Assembly: GCA_021769025.1 (NCBI GenBank)
Contig: JAETTS010000150.1
Coordinates: 1-6,484 of the forward strand
DNA length: 6,484 bases
From: Enterocloster bolteae
GTDB taxonomy: Bacteria; Bacillota_A; Clostridia; Lachnospirales; Lachnospiraceae
Direction of reading: 5' to 3'
The position numbers and the translations under genes are program-made. The stretch's first letter is position 1. Each line of letters opens with the position of its first letter. Of this stretch, positions 1-5,863 are shown in pieces. The notes beneath the pieces were generated by a model. That model had not been told where the DNA came from, made no database searches, and worked only from the letters and a program-made list of their open reading frames with translations.

Positions 1-330
1 CATGGTCTTGTCAAATCCCGTGCTGTAGAACAGCCTTGTCAGAAATGCCACCAGAGTGGCGTTAGCAGAAGCATAGTAGACCGGGCTTGCCACCACCAGG
101 CCATCGCAGGACTGGAACTTAGGCGCTGTCTCATTTACCAGGTCATCGAACGCACACCTGCCGTTTTTCCCACAAAAGCCGCAGGCAATACAACCCCGAA
201 TATCCTTATTCCCTACCGAGACGATCTCTGTCTCAACACCTTCCTCATGAAAGACCTTTACCATTTCCTCCAGCGCAAACGCAGTATTTCCATTTTTCCT
301 GGGACTTCCGTTAAGCAATAATACCTTCAT
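1..330 (-). CDS. Flavodoxin-fold NAD(P)H/FMN-dependent oxidoreductase, N-terminal part (3' end outside window)
   Basis: The frame is open from an ATG at 330 to the left edge, giving 110 codons with no stop. The protein begins MKVLLLNGSPRKNGNT: a hydrophobic beta strand followed by the SPRKNGNT loop that binds the FMN phosphate in the flavodoxin_2/FMN_red families. Residues 47-59 carry four cysteines (C47, C50, C53, C59; spacing C-x2-C-x2-C-x5-C). This compact motif resembles the cluster-binding motif of iron-sulfur flavoproteins, and is also seen in many clostridial flavodoxin-family oxidoreductases. The segment LVVASPVYY at 79-87 is the second flavin-contacting loop. A GGAGGG ribosome binding site (338-343 on the complementary strand) lies about 7 nt before the ATG and supports this start. 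The expected role is cytoplasmic FMN-dependent electron transfer or reduction of quinone- or nitro-type substrates; the substrate is unknown. A dedicated promoter and operator-like sites lie just upstream. The family call is solid; the iron-sulfur cluster is inference. Confidence 0.88.
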   Translation of the reverse strand, partial: MKVLLLNGSPRKNGNTAFALEEMVKVFHEEGVETEIVSVGNKDIRGCIACGFCGKNGRCAFDDLVNETAPKFQSCDGLVVASPVYYASANATLVAFLTRLFYSTGFDKTM

Positions 331-342
331 GTTCTTTCCCTC

Positions 343-359
343 CATTGTATGTATTTTCC
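343..359. promoter_or_regulatory. Candidate operator site A in the leader
   Basis: CATTGTATGTATTTTCC is centred at 351, again exactly 34 bp from the centre of site B. It shares the 9-mer CATTGTATG with site B in the same orientation. It lies in the predicted 5' leader and abuts the ribosome binding site. Only its left half matches the palindrome well, so this is the weakest of the three sites; the regular pitch is the main argument for it. Confidence 0.35.
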
Positions 360-376
360 CAAACAGTTGTTCAGAT

Positions 377-393
377 CATTGTATGATATTCTT
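377..393. promoter_or_regulatory. Candidate operator site B overlapping the -10 box
   Basis: CATTGTATGATATTCTT is centred at 385, exactly 34 bp from the centre of the perfect palindrome at 411-427. Ten bases (379-388) are the exact reverse complement of 416-425 in that palindrome. The right half is degenerate. The site covers the -10 box of the leftward promoter, so occupancy would be expected to repress. Confidence 0.45.
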
Positions 394-406
394 GTGATTC
401 CGTCAA
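378..406 (-). promoter_or_regulatory. Sigma-A-type promoter of the flavodoxin-like gene
   Basis: On the minus strand a -35 box TTGACG (401-406) and a -10 box TACAAT (378-383) are separated by exactly 17 nt. Each matches consensus at five of six positions. Transcription would start near 371, giving a leader of about 40 nt that contains the GGAGGG ribosome binding site. This is the best promoter match in the window. Its -10 box lies inside one of three repeated operator-like sites. Confidence 0.75.
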
Positions 407-410
407 CTGC

Positions 411-427
411 TTTTGTATCATACAAAA
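411..427. promoter_or_regulatory. 17-bp perfect palindrome, candidate operator site C
   Basis: TTTTGTATCATACAAAA is a perfect inverted repeat with 8-bp arms around a central C at 419. It sits immediately upstream of the -35 box of the leftward promoter. Dyad symmetry of this size next to a promoter is typical of a dimeric winged-helix repressor or activator site. The regulator is not encoded in the window. Two related sites lie 34 and 68 bp away. Confidence 0.55.
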
Positions 428-489
428 CTTCATACCAAATGTTTGCTGAAGATAATTGTAAGACGTAGAAAATTTTTTCGAATAATCCT

Positions 490-517
490 TTGTAAAATTG
501 TGAATTTGTGTTAATAT
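490..517 (+). promoter_or_regulatory. Possible promoter of upp
   Basis: TTGTAA (490-495) and TAATAT (512-517) are spaced by 16 nt, each matching the sigma-A boxes at four of six positions. Transcription would start near 524, leaving a leader of about 70 nt. The surrounding DNA is very AT-rich, so weak matches are expected by chance; TAGAAT at 536-541 is an alternative -10. No PRPP- or uracil-responsive attenuator was recognised in the leader. Confidence 0.35.
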
Positions 518-595
518 TAGCAAGAAGCATACCTGTAGAATAAAAGAATTATAAACGATATGTATCTCCTACAAAAGGAAGAAAGGAAACTCCCT

Positions 596-1225
596 ATGGA
601 AAATGTCACAATCTTAACCCATCCGTTGATCCAGCACAAGATTTCTCTGCTTCGTGACGAGAAGACCGGAACCAATGAGTTCCGCTCCCTCATCGGCGAG
701 ATTGCCATGCTCATGGGATTTGAAGCCCTCCGGGATCTACCTCTGGAAGACAAAGAGGTAAAGACTCCCATCGAGACCTGCATGACTCCCATGATCACCG
801 GGAAAAAACTGGCTGTTGTTCCCATTCTCCGCGCCGGCCTCGGTATGGTAAATGGGATCTTATCCCTGGTTCCTTCTGCCAAGGTAGGCCACATCGGCCT
901 GTACCGGGACGAGGAGACTCACGAGCCCCATGAGTACTATTGCAAGCTTCCTAATCCTATTGATCAGAGAACCATCGTCGTCACGGATCCTATGTTGGCA
1001 ACCGGCGGCTCTGCCGTGTCCGCCATTGATTTCATCAAGCAGCATGGCGGAAGAACCATCAAGTTCATGTGCATCATCGCCGCACCGGAAGGCTTAGAGC
1101 GCCTGCACAAGGCCCATCCTGATGTGCAGGTTTACGTAGGGCATTTAGACCGCTGCCTCAATGAGAACGCCTATATCTGCCCAGGGCTTGGAGATGCAGG
1201 AGACCGAATCTTCGGAACCAAGTAA
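596..1225 (+). CDS. upp: Uracil phosphoribosyltransferase
   Basis: This cytoplasmic enzyme of pyrimidine salvage converts uracil and PRPP to UMP and pyrophosphate. The protein is 209 residues, the usual family length, and aligns by motif from end to end. RAGLGM at 79-84 forms part of the PRPP/pyrophosphate-contacting region. GLYRDEET is at 101-108. The PRPP-binding signature DPMLATGGS is at 131-139. The uracil-recognition tail [10 protein letters not shown] at 195-204 is close to the C terminus. I chose the ATG at 596 because AAAGGAA (582-588) is correctly spaced before it and because it yields the canonical N terminus [12 protein letters not shown]. An in-frame ATG at 560 would add 12 residues but lacks a ribosome binding site. 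A terminator follows 22 nt after the stop, and the next gene is convergent, so upp is probably monocistronic. Confidence 0.97.
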   Translation: MENVTILTHPLIQHKISLLRDEKTGTNEFRSLIGEIAMLMGFEALRDLPLEDKEVKTPIETCMTPMITGKKLAVVPILRAGLGMVNGILSLVPSAKVGHIGLYRDEETHEPHEYYCKLPNPIDQRTIVVTDPMLATGGSAVSAIDFIKQHGGRTIKFMCIIAAPEGLERLHKAHPDVQVYVGHLDRCLNENAYICPGLGDAGDRIFGTK

Positions 1226-1247
1226 AAGACAAACAGAAACAATCATC

Positions 1248-1286
1248 AAAAAGGGGCTGCCAGCTACATTTGCGACAGCCCTTTTT
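1248..1286. terminator. Bidirectional intrinsic terminator between upp and dhaM
   Basis: GGGCTG (1254-1259) pairs with CAGCCC (1276-1281). The stem extends through a G-U pair into A-U pairs (A run 1248-1252 against T run 1282-1286), with a 16-nt loop. TTTTT follows the stem on the plus strand, and on the minus strand the A run likewise reads as TTTTT. It can therefore stop both the rightward upp transcript and the leftward nrdJ-dhaKLM transcript. Confidence 0.85.
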
Positions 1287-1298
1287 ATTCTTCATGCC

Positions 1299-1334
1299 TG
1301 GGATTGTCCAGCATCCCATGTGCGAATATCGCAC
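1299..1334 (-). other. Two short hairpins in the 3' untranslated region of dhaM
   Basis: Past the dhaM stop on the minus strand lie two small inverted repeats before the terminator. GTGCGA (1320-1325) pairs with TCGCAC (1329-1334) around a 3-nt loop. TGGGAT (1299-1304) pairs with ATCCCA (1313-1318) around an 8-nt loop. Neither is followed by a T tract, so neither is a terminator by itself. They may only be chance stems or could protect the 3' end of the mRNA. Confidence 0.3.
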
Positions 1335-1351
1335 CTCCACTGCCCTCTCTG

Positions 1352-1738
1352 TCACAGCTTCCGCATCTCCCAGGTTTTCTCCACAGCCTGCTTTACCTGT
1401 TCTTTGCTCTGCCCGGCAGCAGAATTTATAGCAGCCACCACAGCCCCTTCTGCCAGAGGACAGTCTGCCATCTCCACATCCAGCCCTTCCGAAGCCGCTT
1501 CTTCCAGCACCATCTCCGCTGTCATCACTGCACTTCCCATATCCATAAGCACCAGGGCTCCATCCTCTTTGCATACCTCCTCTATTGCAGCCTTTATCTT
1601 CTCATAGCTGGTTCCCAGACCGCCGTCCTCCAGGCCGCCTGCCGCTGCCAAAGGCGCACCTGGAGCCACCGCCCGGGCAAGCTCCACCACACCCTCCGCC
1701 AGTTTCCGGCAATGGGACACGATCACGATTCCTGTCAT
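1352..1738 (-). CDS. dhaM: PTS-dependent dihydroxyacetone kinase, phosphotransferase subunit DhaM (single EIIA-like domain)
   Basis: DhaM takes phosphate from HPr and passes it to the ADP held permanently by DhaL. The 128-residue protein is one EIIA-Man-like domain, as in Lactococcus; the E. coli protein is longer because HPr-like and EI-like domains are fused on, and these are absent here. Phosphorylation is expected on H9 in the N-terminal IVIVSHC segment; the family more often has SHS there. GGLEDGGLGTSYEKI (34-48) and LVLMDMGSA (62-70) are typical family segments, the latter near the active site. The ATG overlaps the dhaL stop by 4 nt (ATGA), implying translational coupling. It is the last gene of the run and is followed by a terminator. 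Function depends on EI and HPr encoded elsewhere. Confidence 0.93.
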   Translation of the reverse strand: MTGIVIVSHCRKLAEGVVELARAVAPGAPLAAAGGLEDGGLGTSYEKIKAAIEEVCKEDGALVLMDMGSAVMTAEMVLEEAASEGLDVEMADCPLAEGAVVAAINSAAGQSKEQVKQAVEKTWEMRKL

Positions 1739-2421
1739 CTTCCGCTATCCTCCTCCATTTCAGCGTTCAATACCATTTCCACCTGTCCTGCACCTGTTTT
1801 TGTGGAACGGCTGACTGCCTCCAGAAGAAGGGAAAACGATGTAGCCCCCGGATCCTGGTGACCGATTCCCCGGGCACCTACATAGCTGGCCCTCCCCTTG
1901 GTTGCGATCATATCCTTGGTAGATTGCGCTCCGGCCCAGGCAGCCTTCACGCCTTCTGCAAAAATCTCCTTACGGCTTTTCCCTTGTACCTCTGCCTGTT
2001 TCATGGTCTCCAAAGCCGGTATCATGGCATCCAACATGGTCTTCTCCCCGGCCTCAGATTTTCCTCTCTGCTTCACCCCGGCTATCGCCTGGTCAAAGGC
2101 AACCAGAATGTCCGCCATAGAGAACTCTGTCTTCCCTGCCAGAGCCATCCCTGCCTTCATAAATGCAGTGCCATACAGAGGGCCTGCCGAGCCGCCTACA
2201 GTGGATACCAGAGTCATCCCCACGGTTTTTAGAATGGTTCCGGCATCCTTTCCCTCCATCCCAGAGCACTTCTTCTCCACCTCTTTGAATCCTCTGGCCA
2301 TATTGATCCCATGGTCGCTATCGCCAATTGGCCGATCCAGATCCGTCAGCCAGTCTTTGTTCTCCTCGATCACTTCCGCCATAGCCTTTACTGCTGCCAA
2401 CAAGTCTTCTGAACATGCCAT
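1735..2421 (-). CDS. dhaL: Dihydroxyacetone kinase, ADP-binding subunit DhaL
   Basis: DhaL carries ADP as a bound cofactor, is rephosphorylated by DhaM, and transfers the phosphate to dihydroxyacetone held by DhaK. The magnesium-binding aspartates D29, D34 and D36 appear in LDRPIGDSDHGINM with the spacing known from E. coli DhaL (D30, D35, D37). The nucleotide-phosphate loop GGSAGPLYGT is at 76-85, GEKTMLDAM at 125-133, and the C-terminal signature GRASYVGARGIGHQDPGATS at 176-195. At 228 residues it is somewhat longer than the roughly 210 of E. coli; the extra residues form a tail after the last signature. AAGGAG upstream overlaps the end of dhaK and is well placed for the ATG at 2421. The gap to dhaK is only 6 nt. 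Confidence 0.95.
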   Translation of the reverse strand: MACSEDLLAAVKAMAEVIEENKDWLTDLDRPIGDSDHGINMARGFKEVEKKCSGMEGKDAGTILKTVGMTLVSTVGGSAGPLYGTAFMKAGMALAGKTEFSMADILVAFDQAIAGVKQRGKSEAGEKTMLDAMIPALETMKQAEVQGKSRKEIFAEGVKAAWAGAQSTKDMIATKGRASYVGARGIGHQDPGATSFSLLLEAVSRSTKTGAGQVEMVLNAEMEEDSGR

Positions 2422-2427
2422 TGTCTG

Positions 2428-3417
2428 TCACTCCTTCCATGCAGGTGTATCCGCCGGTGCCAGAAGCATTGCCTTCATCTCGTCGTCCAGCTTGAGGATC
2501 GATATGGAAAATCCCTGCATCTCAATGGATGTCATATAGTTTCCCACGTAGGTCCGATATACGGAAATCCCTTTTTCCTTCAGCACATCCTGCACATGAT
2601 TGTTGATAATATAAAGCTCCATGAGTGGCGTTCCGCCTGCCCCATTGATTAATACCGCCACCTCATTTCCCTCCAGGTCAAATCCATCCAGGATCCTGTC
2701 CAGAAGCTCATCTGCAATGGCATCCGCCTTTTTTAGGCTCTCCCTGTGAGTCCCCGGCTCCCCGTGGATCCCGATTCCAACTTCCATCTCTTCTTCCTCC
2801 AGGGAAAATCCTGGCTGTCCGGCTGCCGGAACCGTACAGGGTGCGATGGCTGCCCCCATGGTCCGTACCTGACTGGCTGTTCTTTTAGCCAGATGCAACA
2901 CTTCCTCCAGGGTAGCCCCAGTCTCTGCCTTGGCCCCTGCAATTTTGTGGACGAAAATGGTTCCGGCCACCCCTCTTTTTCCTACAGTGTACAGGCTGTC
3001 CTCCACCGCCACGTCATCGCAGGTGATCACCGTCTCCACCGGGATCCCTTCCATCTGAGCCATCTCGGCAGCCATCTCAAAATTCATCACATCACCAGTG
3101 TAATTTTTCACCACCAACAAAACCCCCTGGCCGGCATCCACAGCTTTGACTGCCTCGTAAATCTGATCCGGCGTAGGGGAGGTGAACACCGGCCCGGCCA
3201 CGGCTCCATCCAGCATTCCATCTCCCACATATCCGGCGTGGGCTGGCTCATGGCCGCTGCCGCCTCCGCTGACCAACGCCACTTTTCCCTCTTTCTTCTG
3301 CCTGCGGACTACCACATTGCCGCACTCCAGCTTCCGAAGCTTATCCGGGTAAGCCTTCACAAGCCCCTGGATCATCTGGTCTTCCACCAGATTGGCATCG
3401 TTGATAAACTTCTTCAT
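2428..3417 (-). CDS. dhaK: Dihydroxyacetone kinase, substrate-binding subunit DhaK
   Basis: DhaK binds dihydroxyacetone covalently as a hemiaminal on a histidine and presents it to DhaL for phosphorylation to DHAP, which enters glycolysis. The protein has 329 residues. The catalytic residues fall at the classical positions: H56 in [10 protein letters not shown] (51-60), D109 in NYTGDV (105-110), and the substrate-binding H218 in GIGIHGEPG (214-222). [11 protein letters not shown] at 259-269 is another family signature. It is the short PTS-type subunit, not the long ATP-dependent kinase with a fused DhaL domain. A DhaQ-type co-activator paralogue is possible in principle, but the direct dhaL-dhaM context favours DhaK. 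It starts 15 nt after the nrdJ stop. Confidence 0.96.
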   Translation of the reverse strand: MKKFINDANLVEDQMIQGLVKAYPDKLRKLECGNVVVRRQKKEGKVALVSGGGSGHEPAHAGYVGDGMLDGAVAGPVFTSPTPDQIYEAVKAVDAGQGVLLVVKNYTGDVMNFEMAAEMAQMEGIPVETVITCDDVAVEDSLYTVGKRGVAGTIFVHKIAGAKAETGATLEEVLHLAKRTASQVRTMGAAIAPCTVPAAGQPGFSLEEEEMEVGIGIHGEPGTHRESLKKADAIADELLDRILDGFDLEGNEVAVLINGAGGTPLMELYIINNHVQDVLKEKGISVYRTYVGNYMTSIEMQGFSISILKLDDEMKAMLLAPADTPAWKE

Positions 3418-3424
3418 GAAACAT

Positions 3425-3434
3425 CCCCTCCTTT
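3425..3434 (-). promoter_or_regulatory. Strong ribosome binding site of dhaK overlapping the nrdJ stop codon
   Basis: AAAGGAGGGG on the minus strand lies 7 nt before the dhaK ATG. Its first bases are the last two bases of the nrdJ TAA stop (3433-3435). Ribosomes ending on nrdJ would therefore stand on the dhaK initiation region, which supports co-transcription and possible translational coupling. No convincing separate dhaK promoter was found in the 15-nt gap. Confidence 0.8.
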
Positions 3435-5706
3435 ACATACATTTACTCCATCCACAGCTTTTGCACACGTTGCATCCGCCCTCGAACACCAGGAATTCCC
3501 CACACTCCGGACACACTGGCTTGTCCTTCTTCAGGCTTTTCACACTGACTGTCTTAGGCTTCTCCATCTTTTTAGGCAGCTGCTTTCCTTCACGGTTCTT
3601 CTGGGCGATCTCTGCCTGAACCTCATCATACATATCAAGAAGCGCATTGCCCACTGCCATGGGACAGCAGGCGCCTTTGCTTGTATCTCCCTTGGTGGCC
3701 TTGCGGACCGTGTAGGACGGGCAGGATCCAGTGGAATTCAACTGGTCGATAATCGTATAGATGTCCACCCCTCCCCTGGCACTGATGGAGATCATGCGGG
3801 AAAGCCCGATCATGAAATTGTTGCACCCGCCAGTAGAGCCCTTGCTTAAGTAGGTCTCAAGAAGCGCACCTGTATTGGGGTCAAACAGGGCGATACAGTG
3901 AAGGCTTCCGCACCCGGTGATCAGTTTCCGCTTCTTCCCCACCACATCGTCGGTTACCAGAATAATCTCGCCTCTTCCAAGGCCGTCTCCTGCCTTGGCT
4001 GCCGGCGGAGTATCTGTGGACAGTATGGAGGTTCTCTTGCACCCATCCCGGAAGATGGTGATTCCCTTAAGCCCCATCTCATAGGCATACAGATACAGGT
4101 TTTCTGTCTCCTCCACTGTAAACTGCCTGGGTACATTGACCGTAGAACTGATGGAAGCATCAATATGGGTCTGCCACGCTGCCTGCATGTCGATCCGCTG
4201 ATGGTACTCCAGCGTCATAGCCGTCACAAAATAGTCTGGCAGATTCCTGTCATCCGTAATCTTGTGGTCCTTCATATACTGCTCCACAATCTTTGTGTAC
4301 ACCTTATAATAGACATCACTGCCGTGAAGGCTCTCCGTTTTCCTCTCATAGTAATTGGCGTAGATAGGCTCAATACCACCGGAAATCCCCAGCATCGTAG
4401 ACAAGGTTCCTGTAGGCGCGATGGTTAACAGCTGGGAATTCCTGAGACCGTATTTTCTCACCAAATCTGCTGTCTTCTCAGACGTATTGGCCTTAAAATA
4501 AGGTGTTTCCATGATACGATCCACAGCACACTTGGGATATGCACCCAATTCCTTGGCAAGGAGCGCCGAAGCCTCAATGGCCGTATCCGCCATGGCAAAC
4601 CCGATCCTGTGGCACAGCTCCAAGGCTTCCTGGGAGCCATAGGTAATCCCAAGCTTGATCATCATATCTGCCAATCCCATGATCCCCAGGCCGATCTGCC
4701 GCCAGTCCGCCACACTGGCCTGCTGTTCCTCCAATGGGTGAAGGGCAAGCCCCTCCTCCAATACCTCATTCAGGGCCCTGACAGATGCTTTAACACACCG
4801 TTTAAAGCCTTCATAATCAAAGCTTGCCTGAGCCGTAAACGGCCGTTTCACAAATTCCGCCAGATTGATGCTTCCCAGCAGGCAGCTTCCCCCTGCCGGA
4901 AGGGGCTCCTCCGCACATGGATTTACGCCGGCATAAGAGAATTCCTCCGTATTGCTCAGCAGATTCCATTCTTTCACCCGATCCCAGAACAAAGCCCCCG
5001 GCTCCGCATAGTCCCAATTCACTTCTGCAATGTGGTGGAAGATTTCCCTGGCATTGGCCTCCACGCGGATCTCCTCCCCTGTGGCCTGCCGTTTGAAATA
5101 CAGTTCAAAGGGCTTGTTCTCCTTCACCGCCTCCATAAATCGGTTGTTGATCCTCACGGAAATATTGGCCTTAGTCACCTTGTTCAGATCCATTTTCAAA
5201 TCCACAAACTCCATCACATCCGGATGGGAACAGTCTATGGATATCATCAAAGCGCCTCTGCGCCCGTTCTGGCCGATCAGTTCTGTCACCAGGGAGTAAA
5301 GCTCCATAAAGGACACCGCTCCGGTGGTCTCCTTGGCCGCATTGTTGATCTTGGCTCCCCTGGGGCTTAAGCCTGAGATATCCACCCCGCATCCGCCTCC
5401 GTAGCTGTAGGTGCGGGCCAGCTTCTTGGCACATTCAAAAATACTCTCTATATTGTCCTCCGGCGGCTCCACCACATAGCAGTTGGATAGGCTGACCTTT
5501 CTGCCATGGTTCTCCAGCCCTCGGTTGGATAAGATCCTTCCGCCAAACAAAAATTTCTTCTCCCGGATCAGCTGGGCAATCTCTTCATTCCCGTCGCTGA
5601 TTCGCCCCAGCCATTGTTCAAAATTTTCCTCTCCATCCTTATATTTCTTATTCCAGATATCGATTCCCAGCTGGTTTTCCTTTCCAAGCCACTCTTCTAG
5701 TTCCAT
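3433..5706 (-). CDS. nrdJ: Adenosylcobalamin-dependent (class II) ribonucleotide reductase
   Basis: The enzyme reduces ribonucleotides to deoxyribonucleotides using a thiyl radical generated from coenzyme B12, without needing oxygen. The protein has 757 residues. SNCYVV at 74-79 supplies one redox cysteine (C76). NPCAE at 262-266 holds the radical cysteine C264 with N262 and E266. C275 in GGSCLLGSINL is the second redox cysteine, 11 residues after C264 as in the Thermotoga enzyme. PTGTLSTMLG at 431-440 is the phosphate-binding loop. Residues around 590-695 form a TSCPD-type domain rich in G and C. The tail has a zinc-ribbon pattern (C732, C735, C745, C748, C751) and a last cysteine C756, probably a swinging thiol arm that re-reduces the active site. 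There is no N-terminal ATP-cone. AGAAGGAG (5716-5723) sets the ATG at 5706. NrdR-box-like sites and a promoter precede it. Confidence 0.95.
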   Translation of the reverse strand: MELEEWLGKENQLGIDIWNKKYKDGEENFEQWLGRISDGNEEIAQLIREKKFLFGGRILSNRGLENHGRKVSLSNCYVVEPPEDNIESIFECAKKLARTYSYGGGCGVDISGLSPRGAKINNAAKETTGAVSFMELYSLVTELIGQNGRRGALMISIDCSHPDVMEFVDLKMDLNKVTKANISVRINNRFMEAVKENKPFELYFKRQATGEEIRVEANAREIFHHIAEVNWDYAEPGALFWDRVKEWNLLSNTEEFSYAGVNPCAEEPLPAGGSCLLGSINLAEFVKRPFTAQASFDYEGFKRCVKASVRALNEVLEEGLALHPLEEQQASVADWRQIGLGIMGLADMMIKLGITYGSQEALELCHRIGFAMADTAIEASALLAKELGAYPKCAVDRIMETPYFKANTSEKTADLVRKYGLRNSQLLTIAPTGTLSTMLGISGGIEPIYANYYERKTESLHGSDVYYKVYTKIVEQYMKDHKITDDRNLPDYFVTAMTLEYHQRIDMQAAWQTHIDASISSTVNVPRQFTVEETENLYLYAYEMGLKGITIFRDGCKRTSILSTDTPPAAKAGDGLGRGEIILVTDDVVGKKRKLITGCGSLHCIALFDPNTGALLETYLSKGSTGGCNNFMIGLSRMISISARGGVDIYTIIDQLNSTGSCPSYTVRKATKGDTSKGACCPMAVGNALLDMYDEVQAEIAQKNREGKQLPKKMEKPKTVSVKSLKKDKPVCPECGEFLVFEGGCNVCKSCGWSKCM

Positions 5707-5735
5707 CTTCCCATTCTCCTTCTGTCAACAAAATT

Positions 5736-5751
5736 CTTCAATATCTAGTAT
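5736..5751. promoter_or_regulatory. NrdR-box-like site 1 (downstream of predicted start)
   Basis: CTTCAATATCTAGTAT matches the palindromic NrdR box (ACACWATATATWGTGT) at 11 of 16 positions, including the central CAATATxTAGT core. It lies immediately downstream of the predicted transcription start of nrdJ. Its start is exactly 31 bp from that of the second box, the three-turn spacing known for paired NrdR boxes. NrdR itself is not in the window. Confidence 0.62.
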
Positions 5752-5760
5752 GCCTTTAGT

Positions 5761-5789
5761 ATCCTATCACAATATATGTGATTGATCAA
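5761..5789 (-). promoter_or_regulatory. nrdJ (nrdJ-dhaKLM) promoter
   Basis: On the minus strand TTGATC (5784-5789) and TAGGAT (5761-5766) are separated by exactly 17 nt, each matching four of six sigma-A consensus bases. Transcription would begin near 5754, giving a leader of about 48 nt. Box strength is modest, but the placement of two NrdR-like sites around it supports the assignment. Confidence 0.6.
5767..5782. promoter_or_regulatory. NrdR-box-like site 2 (in the promoter spacer)
   Basis: TCACAATATATGTGAT contains the dyad TCACA/TGTGA around ATATA. It matches the NrdR consensus at 11 of 16 positions; one half (CACAATATAT) is perfect, while the other is shifted by a missing base. It fills the 17-nt spacer between the -35 and -10 boxes of the nrdJ promoter, so binding would block RNA polymerase. 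Confidence 0.65.
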
Positions 5790-5830
5790 GGGCTTTTTCC
5801 CCTTACGTTTTCACAGATAGAGGAAACGTT

Positions 5831-5863
5831 AAAAAACTGCAGACCATCACAGCCTGCAGTTTT
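5831..5863 (-). terminator. Intrinsic terminator of the ylmC-like gene
   Basis: On the minus strand a perfect 10-bp stem (AAAACTGCAG at 5863-5854 with CTGCAGTTTT at 5842-5833, loop of 11 nt) runs into TTTTTT (5836-5831). The left arm lies inside the last codons and the loop holds the stop codon of the ylmC-like gene, so termination is immediate. It separates that gene from the nrdJ promoter just downstream. Confidence 0.82.

Noticed and set aside
327..530. Minus-strand 67-codon frame ending in an ATGA overlap with the flavodoxin-like gene
   Set aside because: It has no ribosome binding site, and the strong promoter and operator-like sites for the downstream gene lie inside it. The overlap is probably chance.
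560..595. Upstream in-frame ATG extending Upp by 12 residues
   Set aside because: There is no ribosome binding site before 560, whereas AAAGGAA precedes the ATG at 596, which gives exactly the canonical 209-residue protein.
1787..1850. C-terminal tail of DhaL as a possible fused extra domain
   Set aside because: The tail after the last DhaL signature is only about 30 residues and too short for a domain; it is probably a normal helical end.
2746..3849. Plus-strand open frame of 367 codons opposite dhaK and the nrdJ 3' end
   Set aside because: It is antisense to two genes with complete catalytic motifs, has no recognisable domain or ribosome binding site, and reads as low-complexity His/Leu/Ser-rich translation typical of an antisense shadow.
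4609..5370. Plus-strand open frame of 253 codons opposite nrdJ
   Set aside because: It is a shadow of the conserved nrdJ coding sequence with no family motif and no promoter or ribosome binding site.
5723..5728. Perfect TTGACA -35 box on the minus strand just before nrdJ
   Set aside because: No -10 box lies 16-18 nt downstream, and the nrdJ start codon would fall within the spacer.
5788..5804. AAGGG/CCCTT inverted repeat upstream of the nrdJ promoter
   Set aside because: The stem has only 5 bp and no T tract follows on either strand; the stronger terminator at 5831-5863 already explains the end of the upstream gene.
5707..5846. Possible cobalamin riboswitch before the B12-dependent nrdJ
   Set aside because: The 140-nt gap is filled by a terminator, promoter and NrdR-like boxes, and no B12-box-like conserved sequence was seen; the predicted leader of about 48 nt is too short.
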